This document shows positions 8,733 through 19,320 of a stretch of DNA of 64,000 bases, one piece after another. The stretch comes from Plazaster borealis. Lineage: Eukaryota > Echinodermata > Asteroidea > Forcipulatida > Labidiasteridae. A program made the translations under genes and the position numbers. Each line of letters starts with the position of its first letter. The first letter of the stretch is position 1. The notes beneath the pieces were generated by a model, which was not told the origin of the DNA, did no database searches, and saw nothing but the letters and a program-made list of their open reading frames with translations. The stretch spans positions 14,136,696-14,200,695 of the forward strand of contig CM037473.1 of the NCBI GenBank assembly GCA_021014325.1, read 5' to 3'.

Positions 8733-9854
8733 ATGTTCGAATCAAAGTATAGAATCAATAATGTTTTCAATTTGTCTCGAGACCAAAAGACAAATAAAAG
8801 ACTGAACTTCGTCCATGAGACAACACTGGGTATCAACGTAACGGTTAAAACCGTAGGCCGACGCATGGTCTGTGTATTCTTCAGTCTCTCACTGATCTGC
8901 CTTATCAATGCTTCCCTTCTAGCACAACCTCTTCTTTACTTCAGAACTCCGACGTACCGCAACTACATAAAGTCCAACGAGGTTCCGTATCATCAGCCCA
9001 ATAATAAAAGCTTGCAAATTGATCACAAGCCGAAGCATAAATTTGATCACATCTTCCCCTTGGCTGAGCCTCTGACTTGTTTCAACGGGTCTCGGCAGCC
9101 AATGCCTGTCTTCCTGTTGGTTTTGATCGCTTCGTCGAGTGGTAACTATAAGAGGCGTCAAGCGATACGTGAAACATGGGGAAGTCCCAAGGAGATCATG
9201 GGGAAGAATATCATCACAGTCTTCCTGCTCGGGGAGACGGAGAGCGGCACTCCCAAATTACTTCAGAAGGAGAGCGCTACACACCACGACATCCTCCAGG
9301 CAGACTTCCTTGACACTTATAAGAACCTCACCATTAAGACAATTGTTGGAATGAAATGGATCCACACGTACTGCTCACATGTCTCGTATTTCATGAAAAC
9401 AGACGATGACATGTATATCAGTTACGCCAATATAATCAAGAAACTGTCCGCTCCCTCAACTCCATCCACTGACTTTGCAATGGGTAATCTCATCGAGAAA
9501 GATAGAGCGATTAGGTCCAAAAACAGTAAATTTTACATGCCAAAAAATATGTTCCCGGACAGGTTCTACCCTCCGTATCTCACAGGGTCAGGCTACGTCT
9601 TGTCTGGCGATTTAGCCAGTAAGATATACAGGGTGTCTCCGGACGTCAACTTCGTTAACTTGGAAGACGTCTTCGTTGGTTTGTGCTTAAAGACGCTACA
9701 CGTGGTGGCCATCGGGCACAGTGGTTTCACTAACGTACACATCAATTATGAGTTTTGTGAGTATCGCAATCACATGATGTCATCTCATGCGGTTCAACCC
9801 GAGGAAATGCACAAGATATGGAAGGATCTTAAAGAGAATCCTAAGCAATGTTAA
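8733..9854 (+). CDS. Beta-1,3-galactosyltransferase-like glycosyltransferase, GT31 family (gene 2)
   Basis: 373-residue type II membrane protein, predicted Golgi UDP-sugar beta-1,3-glycosyltransferase. A cytoplasmic tail of about 44 residues ends in GRR, followed by an anchor at about 46-66, a stem with YHQPNNKSL (86-94), and the catalytic domain from about 125. Motifs: RRQAIRETWGSP (141-152), VFLLG (163-167), DILQADFLDTYKNLT (186-200), DDD (224-226), YPPYLTGSGYVLS (279-291), EDVFVG (311-316). It ends in KQC, as gene 3 does. The splice acceptor TTGTACTTTCAG ends at 8710, so the coding exon starts at 8711. The ATG at 8733 is the first in frame. The reading frame is open back to 8712, so an upstream exon could add residues. 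The N-terminal 30 residues do not align with gene 3, so the true start could also be nearer the anchor. Confidence 0.9.
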   Translation: MFESKYRINNVFNLSRDQKTNKRLNFVHETTLGINVTVKTVGRRMVCVFFSLSLICLINASLLAQPLLYFRTPTYRNYIKSNEVPYHQPNNKSLQIDHKPKHKFDHIFPLAEPLTCFNGSRQPMPVFLLVLIASSSGNYKRRQAIRETWGSPKEIMGKNIITVFLLGETESGTPKLLQKESATHHDILQADFLDTYKNLTIKTIVGMKWIHTYCSHVSYFMKTDDDMYISYANIIKKLSAPSTPSTDFAMGNLIEKDRAIRSKNSKFYMPKNMFPDRFYPPYLTGSGYVLSGDLASKIYRVSPDVNFVNLEDVFVGLCLKTLHVVAIGHSGFTNVHINYEFCEYRNHMMSSHAVQPEEMHKIWKDLKENPKQC

Positions 9855-9914
9855 AATATTGATAACATACCTTTTGTCAAATAAGTTGTGTGAACAAAAA
9901 TATGTAAAACATGT

Positions 9915-10289
9915 TTAAAAGGCATCGTGCACGTTTGGTAATTGTCAAAGACCAGTGTTCTCATTTGGTATATCCCAACATATGCATAAAATAACAAGCC
10001 TGCGAAAATTTGGGCTCAATTGGTCATCGAAGTTGCAAGCAAATGATGAAAGAAAAAACACCCTTGTTGTACAAATTTGTGTGCATTCAGTTAAGAATAA
10101 AAACTTCTTGCAAGAAGTTTTAACTATTTTAGTGAGAAATTACCTCTTTCTCAAAAACTACGTTACTTCAGAGGGAGTCGTGTCTCACAATGTTTTATAC
10201 TATCAACAGCTCTCTGTTGCTCGTTACCAAGTCAGTTTTTATGCTAATATATATTTTGAGTAATCACCGAACGTGTACAGTGCCTTTAA
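9915..10289. mobile_element. TTAA MITE, family M1, copy 1
   Basis: Inverted ends: TTAAAAGGCATCGTGCACG at the left and GTGTACAGTGCCTTTAA at the right, flanked by TTAA. Other copies: 14510-14878, 44845-45086 (truncated), 55676-56054 (opposite orientation). The internal reading frame 9955-10263 is non-coding repeat sequence. Confidence 0.85.
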
Positions 10290-10484
10290 GCTGTATCCAG
10301 GTGAACATGTCTACACATTCAAACCGAGGACTTTAACAAAAGGGATCTGGGAAAATGACTTACCGGGGACAGTCCTCGCTTTGCTTTCGTGTACAAAACC
10401 AATGGGGACGTCGCTAAACAAAAACTAAGTCCAAACCAAAATAGTTTAGTTCAATTAAAACTTCAATCACTCTCCCAGTCGTGA

Positions 10485-10796
10485 CACTTGTGTCCTTAAT
10501 AAGCAAGACACTTAACCACATGCTTCGTCCTTCTGATGGGACGTTAAGCCGTAGGTCCCGTGTGTTGTGTAGAACCCAGTGCACTTATCGTATAGAGAAG
10601 GGGTTCGCCCCGGTGTTCCTGGTTTGATTGGCTGCATATTGCGCCACAGCACCTTGTAAGCCATTACATGGTGCTATGCAAAGGAATAGGTTCCATACTT
10701 CAACACGTAACCCCACTTACCTTGTAGGAAAAATACTGAGCGCTTTGAGACACCCATCGGGAGTATAAAGCGCTATAAGAACTGCGTATATTATTA
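10485..10796 (+). mobile_element. SINE
   Basis: Compact repeat with a B-box-like GGGTTCGCCCC at about 10600, followed by a body (GGCTGCATATTGCGCC) and a tail GCGCTTTGAGACACCC, TATAAAGCGCTATAAGAAC, then TATTATTATT. The tail type (AAAGCGCTATA followed by a TATT-like repeat) is familiar from SINEs mobilised by CR1/L2-type LINEs. The family name is not known to me. Confidence 0.6.
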
Positions 10797-11471
10797 TTAC
10801 CTATCTTTACAAGAAAATTGAAAAAGTAAATAATTGATGCATATTCATAGATTATGACTGTATATGCATTGTCTGGGTTCTATTGTCTTTCGTGAGTAGT
10901 TCTTGTCATCAAACCTTGTATTAGCCTTTGTCGTGTTTGTCTGTCAAGTCTGTCGTCCGTGCATTATGTATTGGTAGCCTATGCATTGTTCTATGTAGTA
11001 TTTATCCTTTGTTTGTCTGTCAATAAGGAAACAAAAGCCATGGCTTCACTTAAACCTATAATTATTGTTGTCCTACTTCTTATTACATACTGTATAATAA
11101 TTACTAATTGAACATTGATATTGTGTTTTCGTTTTATTAGCCTACTTTACCATAAATAGGTCACTGTGTAACTGAATGTAATGTTGAACTATGTACTTGA
11201 ATTTTGTAAGATGCAAGGACAACGATGAAATAAATGTAAATAATAATAATAAAATCTTGTGGTAGAAAATAGTGTTGAATTCGAGATAGAACGAACCATC
11301 AGGGGCAGATATAAAGACAATGTTCTGCACTATTTAGTAAAATGGCGGCATTTCCCCCAAGTCTTATAATTCGTGGGAACCTGTTGATAACTTAAATCCA
11401 ACTGCCTTGGAATATGTGAAGAAAAACCCTGTTCGAATAAGCGGTCAAATAACGTAAAACAATATCCTGTT
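10728..11471. repeat. 744-bp tandem duplication, copy 1
   Basis: Starts at the SINE tail (GAAAAATACTGAGCGC) and ends AACAATATCCTGTT. It is followed immediately by a second copy starting at 11472 that repeats the same order of bases with few changes. Confidence 0.85.
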
Positions 11472-13726
11472 GAAAAATACTGAGCGCTTTGAGACACCCA
11501 TCGGGAGTATAAAGCGCTATAAGAACTGCGTATATTATTATTACCTATCTTCACAAGAAAATTGAAAAAGTAAATAATTGATGCATATTCATAGATTATG
11601 ACTGTATATGCATTGTCTGGGTTCTATTGTCTTTCGTGAGTAGTTCTTGTCAACAAACCTTATGTTACACCCGTCGTAAACCGAGGTTTACTCCGAGGTG
11701 CACATTAATTTGAAGAAGATATGACGAATTCTGTATTGAAAGGATGTAAACAGAAAACACAGTAAGTAGGGCTTCACAGTTTTAATTTGTCTAGTGCACT
11801 CACTGCAACATCACATCCAGTATACATCTTGAAACTTAACAATAATCACTTGAACAGTAAAATAGAACATGTCAATATTCCGTCAATTATAACCTGCAAT
11901 TTCTACCTCAAATCAATCCTAGTATTATTTGCAATAAGCAAAACTCTAATCTGTGTCAATAAACACATATCCCTAGGCTCAAACTTGATAATAATGAAAA
12001 CACTGGCTAGACCTGTACACTTCTAAACTTACTCCATCCGTAAAGTAATCGCAGTATTTTAGCCCAATAATCAAAACCACGCAACACATTAGCTCAAAAA
12101 GGATCAATAACCACTTTCAGTAACCCTACTAGACCATCGTTAAAGTCTTCAGTCTGGTGTACATGTATACACAATATCAATTAATAAACCAGCAAGAATT
12201 AGTAACTTTCTAAACTTGGCACTTGCCTCGACAAAATAAAACTAAGCATGTTTCAAACCAGCAAGGCTATCCAAAACTATCTTGGCTAAAATGCTATCAA
12301 TGATCAAGGCCTCAAGAGGTTAAAACTAATGACCTTATAATCTTCCATTCTCCACTAAGAGTCTAGAGTTATTGTTTCATCATACTCTGGTCCTTGTGTA
12401 CACATGTATATTTACATGTATCATACATAATAATCTGTACAGTGCTAACTGAACTCATAAAAGATTAGAAAATACTCTTGATTTTCCTCTAGAAATAAGC
12501 ATTTTTGGAACAGTCATAAAAAACTTTTCTCAGTATCAATAATTTCCATGGAATGTAAGCTATCAGAAACTCGAGTTAATTTATAAAATCACACAGAGGA
12601 AAATGGACTAAACTGTGAATCAATTTTACACACTTTGGAGCTTCCCATGTTTTAGACAACTTTTGGTTTCATGTAAAATTCTACACACACACATGTACTA
12701 GTTAAAGGATGGTGAAAGTGAAAGTTATGGCAAAGTTTAAGGGGAATAAATCTTCCCTATCACTTAGTTTAAAACAATAAAAAATACTACCATAGCAATC
12801 TACATTTTATGAAGTTGTTAAATTATGAAAAGGAAAATCTACATACCTGTATTGAAAGGATGTAAACAGAAAACACAGTAAGTAGGGCTTCACAGTTTTA
12901 ATTTGTCTAGTGCACTCACTGCAACATCACATCCAGTATGACACGGGATGGCATGGCTGCATGCTTTGTGTGGTGCACATGGTGATCCCATAATACTTAC
13001 TCACTGGGGTTATTTCCAGGCTTCTGATTGGTTAAAACTATGACTGTTGAAACAAAGGGGTGCTTTAAAGCAGCTATTGAATAATTAGAGGGGGCATAAT
13101 AGTTGGAAATTTAGGGGGAGGGGCATAATGAAAATTTAGGGGGGCATTTAGGCATGAGGCCTCCACACTTAATATATTAGCCTTTGTCGTGTTTGTCTGT
13201 CAAGTCTGTTGTCCGTGCATTATGTATTGGTATGCATTGTTCTATGTAGTATTTATCTTTTGTTTGTCTGTCAATAAGGGAACAAAAGCCATGGCTTCAC
13301 CTAAACCTATAATTATTGTTGTCCTACTTCTTATTACATACTGTATAATAATTACTAATTGAACATTGATATTGCGTTTTCGTTTTATTAGCCTACTTTA
13401 CCATAAATATGTCACTGTGTAACTGAATGTAATGTTGAACTATGTACTTGAATTTTGTAAGATGCAAGGACAACGATGAAATAAATGTAAATAACAATAC
13501 AGTTATAAGATCTTGTGGTAGAAAATTGTGTTGAATTCGAGATAGAACGAACCATCAGGGGCAGATATAAAGACAATGTTCTGCACTATTTGGTAAAATG
13601 GCGGCATTTCCCCCAAGTCTTATAATTCGTGGGAACCTGTTGATAACTTAAATCCAACTGCCTTGGAATATGTGAAGAAAAACCCTGTTCGAATAAGCGG
13701 TCAAATAACGTAAAACAATATCCTGT
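11472..13726. repeat. 744-bp tandem duplication, copy 2, split by a 1.5-kb insertion
   Basis: 11472-11660 matches the first part of copy 1 and about 13175-13726 matches the rest. The break falls in CAAACCTTGTATTAGCC of copy 1. The 1.5 kb between (about 11661-13174) is absent from copy 1, so copy 1 serves as the unoccupied reference. Confidence 0.8.
11661..13174. mobile_element. 1.5-kb insertion with 93-bp direct repeats
   Basis: AT-rich DNA without a convincing gene. It contains a 93-bp direct repeat, apparently perfect, at 11731-11823 and 12847-12939 (starting CTGTATTGAAAGG, ending CACATCCAG-TAT), 1,116 bp apart. These could be short LTR-like ends of an unknown element or a recent internal duplication. 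The outer ends show no clear inverted repeats. Confidence 0.45.
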
Positions 13727-14139
13727 CATCGGGCTTGTGTTTGTACCGGCGTTTGCTGGAACTACCAAACTATACTTTTCTCTATTTTATAAGATGCTAT
13801 TTAATTGCAATGATCTTTCTCTCTATGCGCTTGAGTGGCTGGATCTTTTTGTTTCTTCTGCATATTTCCTCGATATTGTTCAGATTTTCTTGGTTGTCCT
13901 CTTATGTTAAGAAAAGGCACAAGATAAATGTAATTATTTAAATTATTATTGTTAACAGAAGAACTGGAATTGAAAAGAGGAATAATGTCATGCGTTATTG
14001 TGTTCGGTGTTACCAGTAAGATTAAGATTAAGTATCATTGTAATTAAGTATCATTGTAATTTCAAAATGGAAGGGTTCAGATGATTACAGAAAATTATGC
14101 ATCTTTCTTGAAGGACGAAAGAGCATCCAAGGAAGGAAG
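13727..14139. other. Intergenic DNA, nothing recognised
   Basis: AT-rich. A short direct repeat of AAGTATCATTGTAATT occurs at about 14031-14062. The reading frame 13735-13941 has hydrophobic stretches but no support as a gene. Confidence 0.4.
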
Positions 14140-14509
14140 GATGGTGTGACGGTGAGAAACTGAAGTGTGGGAATGACTGTGAGAAGAGATACAAAATGTT
14201 CTACCTTGGATAGGATCTACCGGCCGGGATCAACCTATACGTCAACTGCCCAGACTGAGATCGTATGGAAGCAAGATTCAAGAGTTTTCACTCGGCATAA
14301 TTATTTAGATTAATTAATATTTAAGAACAGAAGAAAGATAGAGAAGAACTAATGAAGTCACGGATATAATTTAAATTTACAAAATAAATTGTTTGGCGCC
14401 AATTCAGTTAGAAGGGGCGTATGTTGTGTTGCATTTTACGTACAATAGGATTTCTAATTCCTCCAGCTGTACTCTAACTCGTTTACGGGTTACGTAACCC
14501 ATTCGTTGT
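14140..14509. mobile_element. Possible LTR-retrotransposon fragment
   Basis: A TTTGGCGCCAATTCAG stretch at about 14391 resembles a TGGCGCC-type primer-binding region. A purine-rich AGAAGGGGCG is followed by TATGTTGTGTTGC, as at a polypurine tract/LTR start. There is no gag or pol frame. The fragment is interrupted by the MITE at 14510. Weak evidence. Confidence 0.25.
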
Positions 14510-14878
14510 TTAAAGGCACTGAACACGTTTGTTAATTGTCAAAGACCAGTGTTCTCACTTGGTGTATCCCAACATATGCATAAAATAACAAGCCTGTGAA
14601 AATTTGGGCTCAATTGGTCATCGAAGTTGCAAGAAAATGATGAAAGAAAAAACACCCTTGTTGTACAAATTTGTGTGCTTTCAGATAGGAATAAAAGGCT
14701 TCCTGCAAGAAGTCTTTTATTATTTTAGTGAGAAATTACCTCTTTCTCAAAAACTACGTTACTTCAGAGGGAGTCGTTTCTCACAATGTTTTATACTATC
14801 AACAGTTCTCTGTTGCTCGTTACCAAGTCAGGTTTTATGCTAATTTATATTTTGAGTAATTTCCAAACGTACCTTTAA
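14510..14878. mobile_element. TTAA MITE, family M1, copy 2
   Basis: Starts TTAAAGGCACTGAACACG and ends AACGTACCTTTAA with flanking TTAA. The interior matches 9915-10289 closely (CCCAACATATGCATAAAATA, GATGAAAGAAAAAACACCC, CAGAGGGAGTCG). Same orientation as copy 1. Confidence 0.88.
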
Positions 14879-15518
14879 ACTAACTTTCTGCCTTTGTTCA
14901 GCGCAGTTGGTTGTCATCTCCTGCACCTTCTTTATTTCATTTTGTGACTTCTGTACAACTTGTAGTTGTTAATAAAACATCTGGGCCCAGAATAGAATTG
15001 TAAACTTTGTTTTCTTTCGTTCGTCCGTCCTGGTACCTCCCCTGGTAACAGCCCAATAATAATAATAATAATAACAACAATGGGAGAACAAAGGGGTGTC
15101 CTCGGTTTACACCATTCACAAACATGTGTGTTCCGGTGGAAACACACTTTGGTCCTTCTGAGAACTAGGAGGTGGATAAGGAAGATTGAGGTGTAGGCCT
15201 ATATAGGCTTAAAGACCACGCAACAATTTCCATGTTTTGAGAAACGAACAATAAATGACACTTTAATTAAATTGCATATTTCAATGCACGTTTTAATGTA
15301 TGTTTAATGTTTTAAATGTGACACCGTTTTTTGCTCACCAATTTTCAATGTAAACACGATAAAACAAAAATATCGTTAGGCTTACGGTGATCTGATAACA
15401 TTACGATTTTGTTGTCGCGTAGTCCTTTGTGTAAATCATCATCAGTTCGTCGACAGTGCATCATGAAGACAGGGATGAAATAATAAAAGGGCTACATACT
15501 ATTTTACGAGTCTAAAAA
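14879..15518. other. Intergenic DNA with an (AAT)n microsatellite
   Basis: (AAT)n at 15055-15074. No gene recognised. The overlapping minus-strand reading frames at 14932-15147 run through this repeat. Confidence 0.45.
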
Positions 15519-15704
15519 CAGTAGACTCTCGTTATAACAAGATCGCTGGGACTGGCCAAATTACCTCTTTATAACAGGGTTGTTGTTATAAGAGGAAAGC
15601 AAAACAAAGAACCACAAAGCAGAAATGAGATTCAGGACTTCAGAATGTACTCTTTATAAGCAGAACCTCTCGATATTAGTGCTCTTTGTAACGAGTGTTG
15701 ACTG
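15519..15704. mobile_element. Pogo/Tigger-like MITE
   Basis: The left end CAGTAGACTCTCGTTATAAC and the reverse complement of the right end (CAGTCAACACTCGTTAC) match in layout. The internal GATCGCTGGGACTGGCCAAAT and repeated TTATAACA/TTATAAG boxes are typical of pogo-type ends as I remember them. No transposase is present. Confidence 0.55.
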
Positions 15705-16239
15705 TATTAAGCGTACTAACCGCCCTGTATATAGAATTAACTCAACTAGCACGACCTGCGCTTAGCACGGGTTTCCCGCCAGTAATAATAATAACTGAAT
15801 TCTGTTCATCAGGCCAAGTAAAAAGTATTTAAAAAACAATAAAATCTGCTGACAAGATCACGAGGAGTGCTTTTATTAGGTTAATAAATTTCCCCTTTTA
15901 ATTAGAAACATTTCATGCATGTGATTTATTTATTTATTACGATTTTGTATTTTTTCAAATCTTTAGACAGTTTCAAAATAAATACAAGTTGAACAGGGGC
16001 TGTCAAGGGAATACAGTAGTATAACAACTTTCCTCGAAAGATGTGTACAACCAGACCCCTGCAAGCGATACAAATATAATAATATAAATATCAAAATGGA
16101 GATTTGGTATATAATAAAATCCAGGTTAGGTACAAAAAATGCTTTGAATAAACTTCCCTCCCGATTAATTCTTAATTCCAAATCATCCCAGCAAAAACCC
16201 CCAATAACAACAATGATAATGATAATAGTATAATAATAA
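15705..16239. other. Intergenic DNA, nothing recognised
   Basis: AT-rich with short AT microsatellites. I see no gene or defined element. Confidence 0.4.
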
Positions 16240-16690
16240 CCTTGCCAATGAAACCAGTCATGTGTTCAGGATTTGCGGTAGACATTATGCACCGAGTAAC
16301 AAGGAAATGAGAGTAAAATGAGAAATGCGGGTTCACCGTTAATGACATGCAGGACTGGCGTTTCCACGCCCACTGCGTGATAACAAAACAATATTGCAGT
16401 AGCTCTATGAATTCACGCTGGACGTCATTGTGTTCCAACCCGTGTACGGTATACGCAATGGCGGTGCGATTATAACTGTGTTTTGAAGCTGTGTGTATTA
16501 TGGCAGATGATAATAGTAAGAAACGACTGCAAAGTGGTTCTCCTGCGAGTATTAATTTTAATTTTGTCGTCAACATAGTTTGATATTTTGCAAGAGTCCC
16601 TCTAACAGATTCGAGTTTGTAGCTGTTCTACGTTACAAGTCGGGACACAGCTTTGCTTCACCGGAGTCACCACAGAGGTACAGGATAAAC
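16240..16690. other. Upstream segment shared with the region upstream of gene 2
   Basis: Counterpart of 5626-5950 (TGTGTTCAGGATTTGCGGTA, AAACGACTGCA, TTGATATTTTGCAA, CGGGACACAGC). An ATG at about 16500 opens a short frame beginning MADDNSKKRLQ, and GGTACGTAT at about 16707 could be a splice donor. It may be an old 5' exon of the duplicated gene unit. No product can be assigned. Confidence 0.35.
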
Positions 16691-17029
16691 TACGGCAGTT
16701 TGTACTGGTACGTATCCTAGCCATAATACGATTTCGCCTCTATATGCTGTAAGTGAAAGTCGCCCATCCCTACCCCGACGCCACTGCGGTGACAAAGTCT
16801 CTTCTAGGAACACATTCTAGACTTTTATAAGGACGAAAAATATAGTCTGACGAGGTAATAAGAAACCGATTCAGTTCAAATCGAGGTCAAAAACCCCAGT
16901 ACCCTTTTGTCAAAATACACTGTGTTCTTGCGATGCCTTCTTTGGATTGTTAAATATAATCATCTCATGTGTCGTGAAAAATAGAACAGGTTAATTAAAA
17001 ATGAATTATGTTCGATTGAAATTTTATTT

Positions 17030-17235
17030 TGAGGAAACGAAATAACAGTTCGGGGGAATGGTCGAACGACATAACATTTCGAGGGAACGAAATACTAACT
17101 TCAGTGGAACAAACTGTTATTACGAGGGAACAACATCTTTGTTTTTGAAACAAAATCACTTTCCCAGTGAACAAAATGATTTTTTAAGGGAACGCAATAA
17201 TAATTTATTTCGTGGGCACCAAATAGTATTTTGTT
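17030..17235. repeat. Degenerate 20-30-bp repeats around GGGAACGAAAT
   Basis: At least six copies of a pattern like TTTCGAGGGAACGAAATAA with variable spacing. A similar cluster lies at 18940-19065, closer to gene 3, and includes inverted forms (ATTTCGTTCCC). Confidence 0.6.
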
Positions 17236-17680
17236 ACTCGACTGGCGTCACGTGACTTATAGTGGGCATACAATGTAAACAAACCAAGCGCGGTGTGTAT
17301 GAAAAATGCTGTAAGAGTCATGATTCATGTTGCATTTTGTCTAAATCCATCAGAAGTGTGCCTAGTTTCAATATCCAAACGTTGTCGGAATGGTTTGTTA
17401 AAGCTCTGAAAAACAGTGGCACAAAATCATGGAAGTTTTGTTTATAAAGGGAAGAGTGAAATCGTACATGTAGCCGTGTTCAAGCAAATCAGAGGATGAG
17501 ATCGTAGCCACGAAAACAGTTTATGGTGTCGATAAAGGCATCGTGAGGGATTTTTAGTGGACATGCAAAGAAAATAGTTAGACCGGTACGCACTCAAGGT
17601 GTTACTGGAATTGGCTTACAATTTGTTATGCTTATGAAGATTCTCCGCGTAACGAGTGAGAATCATAATAAAGTGCAAGC

Positions 17681-18059
17681 TTAAAGGAACATTACAGAAT
17701 TGGTTTTTGCTAACAAAACAGTTGCTGGCAGTGTAAGCACTTTATATAATCCACCATATACATAAACTGACAAACCTGTAGAAGTTTGAGATCGATCGGC
17801 CATCTGGGTCACGAGAAAATAGTGAAAAACCGATTACAAATTTGCATGTGTTATACAATGCATGAATAAAACGCTCATTAGCGATATAAACTCCAATCGG
17901 AAATTAGTTTGATTTATTTCTCATCAAATATGGCATTTCAGACAGAAATATTTCTAGGGATGTTTTCTACTATCATCATCATTAGACACCGTGTAAGTTT
18001 TATGTAAATCTGTGATCTTAAAGAAAATTTTAATTACCAGTTCTGTAACGTTCCTTTAA
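17681..18059. mobile_element. TTAA MITE, family M2
   Basis: Starts TTAAAGGAACATTACAGAAT and ends CAGTTCTGTAACGTTCCTTTAA, giving imperfect inverted ends flanked by TTAA. 379 bp, non-coding. I recall this repeat type from sea-star genomes. Confidence 0.8.
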
Positions 18060-18620
18060 AAAAACCGTTTGAGATGTCAAGTATAGTTCTTTTAAGAAAG
18101 AGTGGGGAAAAGAAGAAGAACAAAAACAGAGGAAGGGCGAAGAAAAATTGCGGGAGGGCCGGGGCGATCAGAAAGGACAGGCGGACCGAGGCAGAGGCCA
18201 GAGGAGTGCCCAGGCACCGCTCCGTCCAGACATTCGAGTGCAGAAAATGAATGATGTTTTGATGGGAGAGCGGGAAAAAATAAAACTATTTACGGCGGTA
18301 GCCGGCCAACAAGAGAAAGCATTCGGTATAGGGAATCGTTGTGTTACTTATGTCCCACGGCTCCGGTGAGGTCTCTGTAAATAACCATCCCATGATATGT
18401 GCGTGTATTGTTCAAGTGGGAGACGAAGTCTCTGTCAGTAAGTGATGGTTAAAACAGGCCTTTTCTTCGATGTTTTTAAGCAACCTGTCGGAAAACTACG
18501 ACAATCCCATTGAGCTCCCCGTGCTTAAAAACACTGCGCACATGTCGCGCGATGGTTTCTTATGATTCTGTACCCACTATACGTCACGTGACCACCGCTA
18601 GCTTGGAGTCGCCGATTGTG
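18060..18620. other. GC-richer unassigned stretch
   Basis: A local rise in GC content around 18130-18250 with a 73-codon open frame (18148-18369) of no recognised family. It could be an exon or degraded repeat. CACGTGAC E-box-like sequence at about 18584. Confidence 0.3.
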
Positions 18621-18624
18621 TCTA

Positions 18625-19269
18625 TTGAATTGGATTTAAGCTCCCAAATTTAAGGTGTTCGTAGAACAGAATGAGAGAAACAAATCAAAAAGTTTTTACT
18701 TTATACTGAATTTCCTATGCTCCCCGCCCCTCAACGTTTGATGCTTAAATCCAATAATTAAGGGAAACTGCTTATATTAACAAACCATACACCACAAGCT
18801 CTTAGTATTACGCCAATCTCGGAAATATACTCTAAACATGACTTTAAAATAACACATTTTGTTGATATCCTGAAAAAATCAAATGGCATATCAAAGGCTC
18901 CGTACCAACGACATTATTTCGAGTTCATAAAATATTATTTCGTTCCCAAGAAACACTACATTTCGTTCCCCCGAAATAATTGAATTTCGAGGGAATGAAA
19001 TAACATATCGAGGAAACGAAATAATTTTTCGAGGGAACCAACTAACATCTAAAGAGAACGAAACTGATTTCTCTGTTGTTGTTTTCTATAACCTCTTTTT
19101 TATTTCCTGTACTTTTCCCTTTATGGGCTCCGTGAGAAAACCAGTCACAGTTGTCCGTGCCCCTCCTCCCCCACCATGACTCGGAAAGCACTGAGTATAA
19201 TTACAGTGCTTTAAGCTATGCACACATCGGTGTAAACGTTTTAAAAAATTCTTCCGTTTCTACTTTCAG
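18625..19269 (+). repeat. 5' flank of gene 3, duplicated copy of the gene 2 flank
   Basis: Collinear with 7785-8333. It differs by an added cluster of GGGAACGAAAT-type repeats at 18940-19065 and by lacking the long C run. It ends in the splice acceptor TTTCTACTTTCAG at 19269. Confidence 0.8.
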
Positions 19270-19320
19270 AAGGCTGACTCCAAGTACTTCAATTGATTGA
19301 ATGGATCAAGTGATCTTTTT

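Noticed and set aside
16172..16576. 134-residue minus-strand frame
   Set aside because: Its similarity to the frame at 5611-5880 is patchy and better explained by conserved DNA patches. No domain is seen.
18148..18369. 73-residue frame in GC-richer DNA
   Set aside because: No recognisable motif, no splice signals that place it in a gene, and composition alone is weak evidence.
19297..19320. Start of gene 3 at 19297
   Set aside because: The codon there is TTG, and an in-frame TGA lies just upstream. The first ATG is at 19321.
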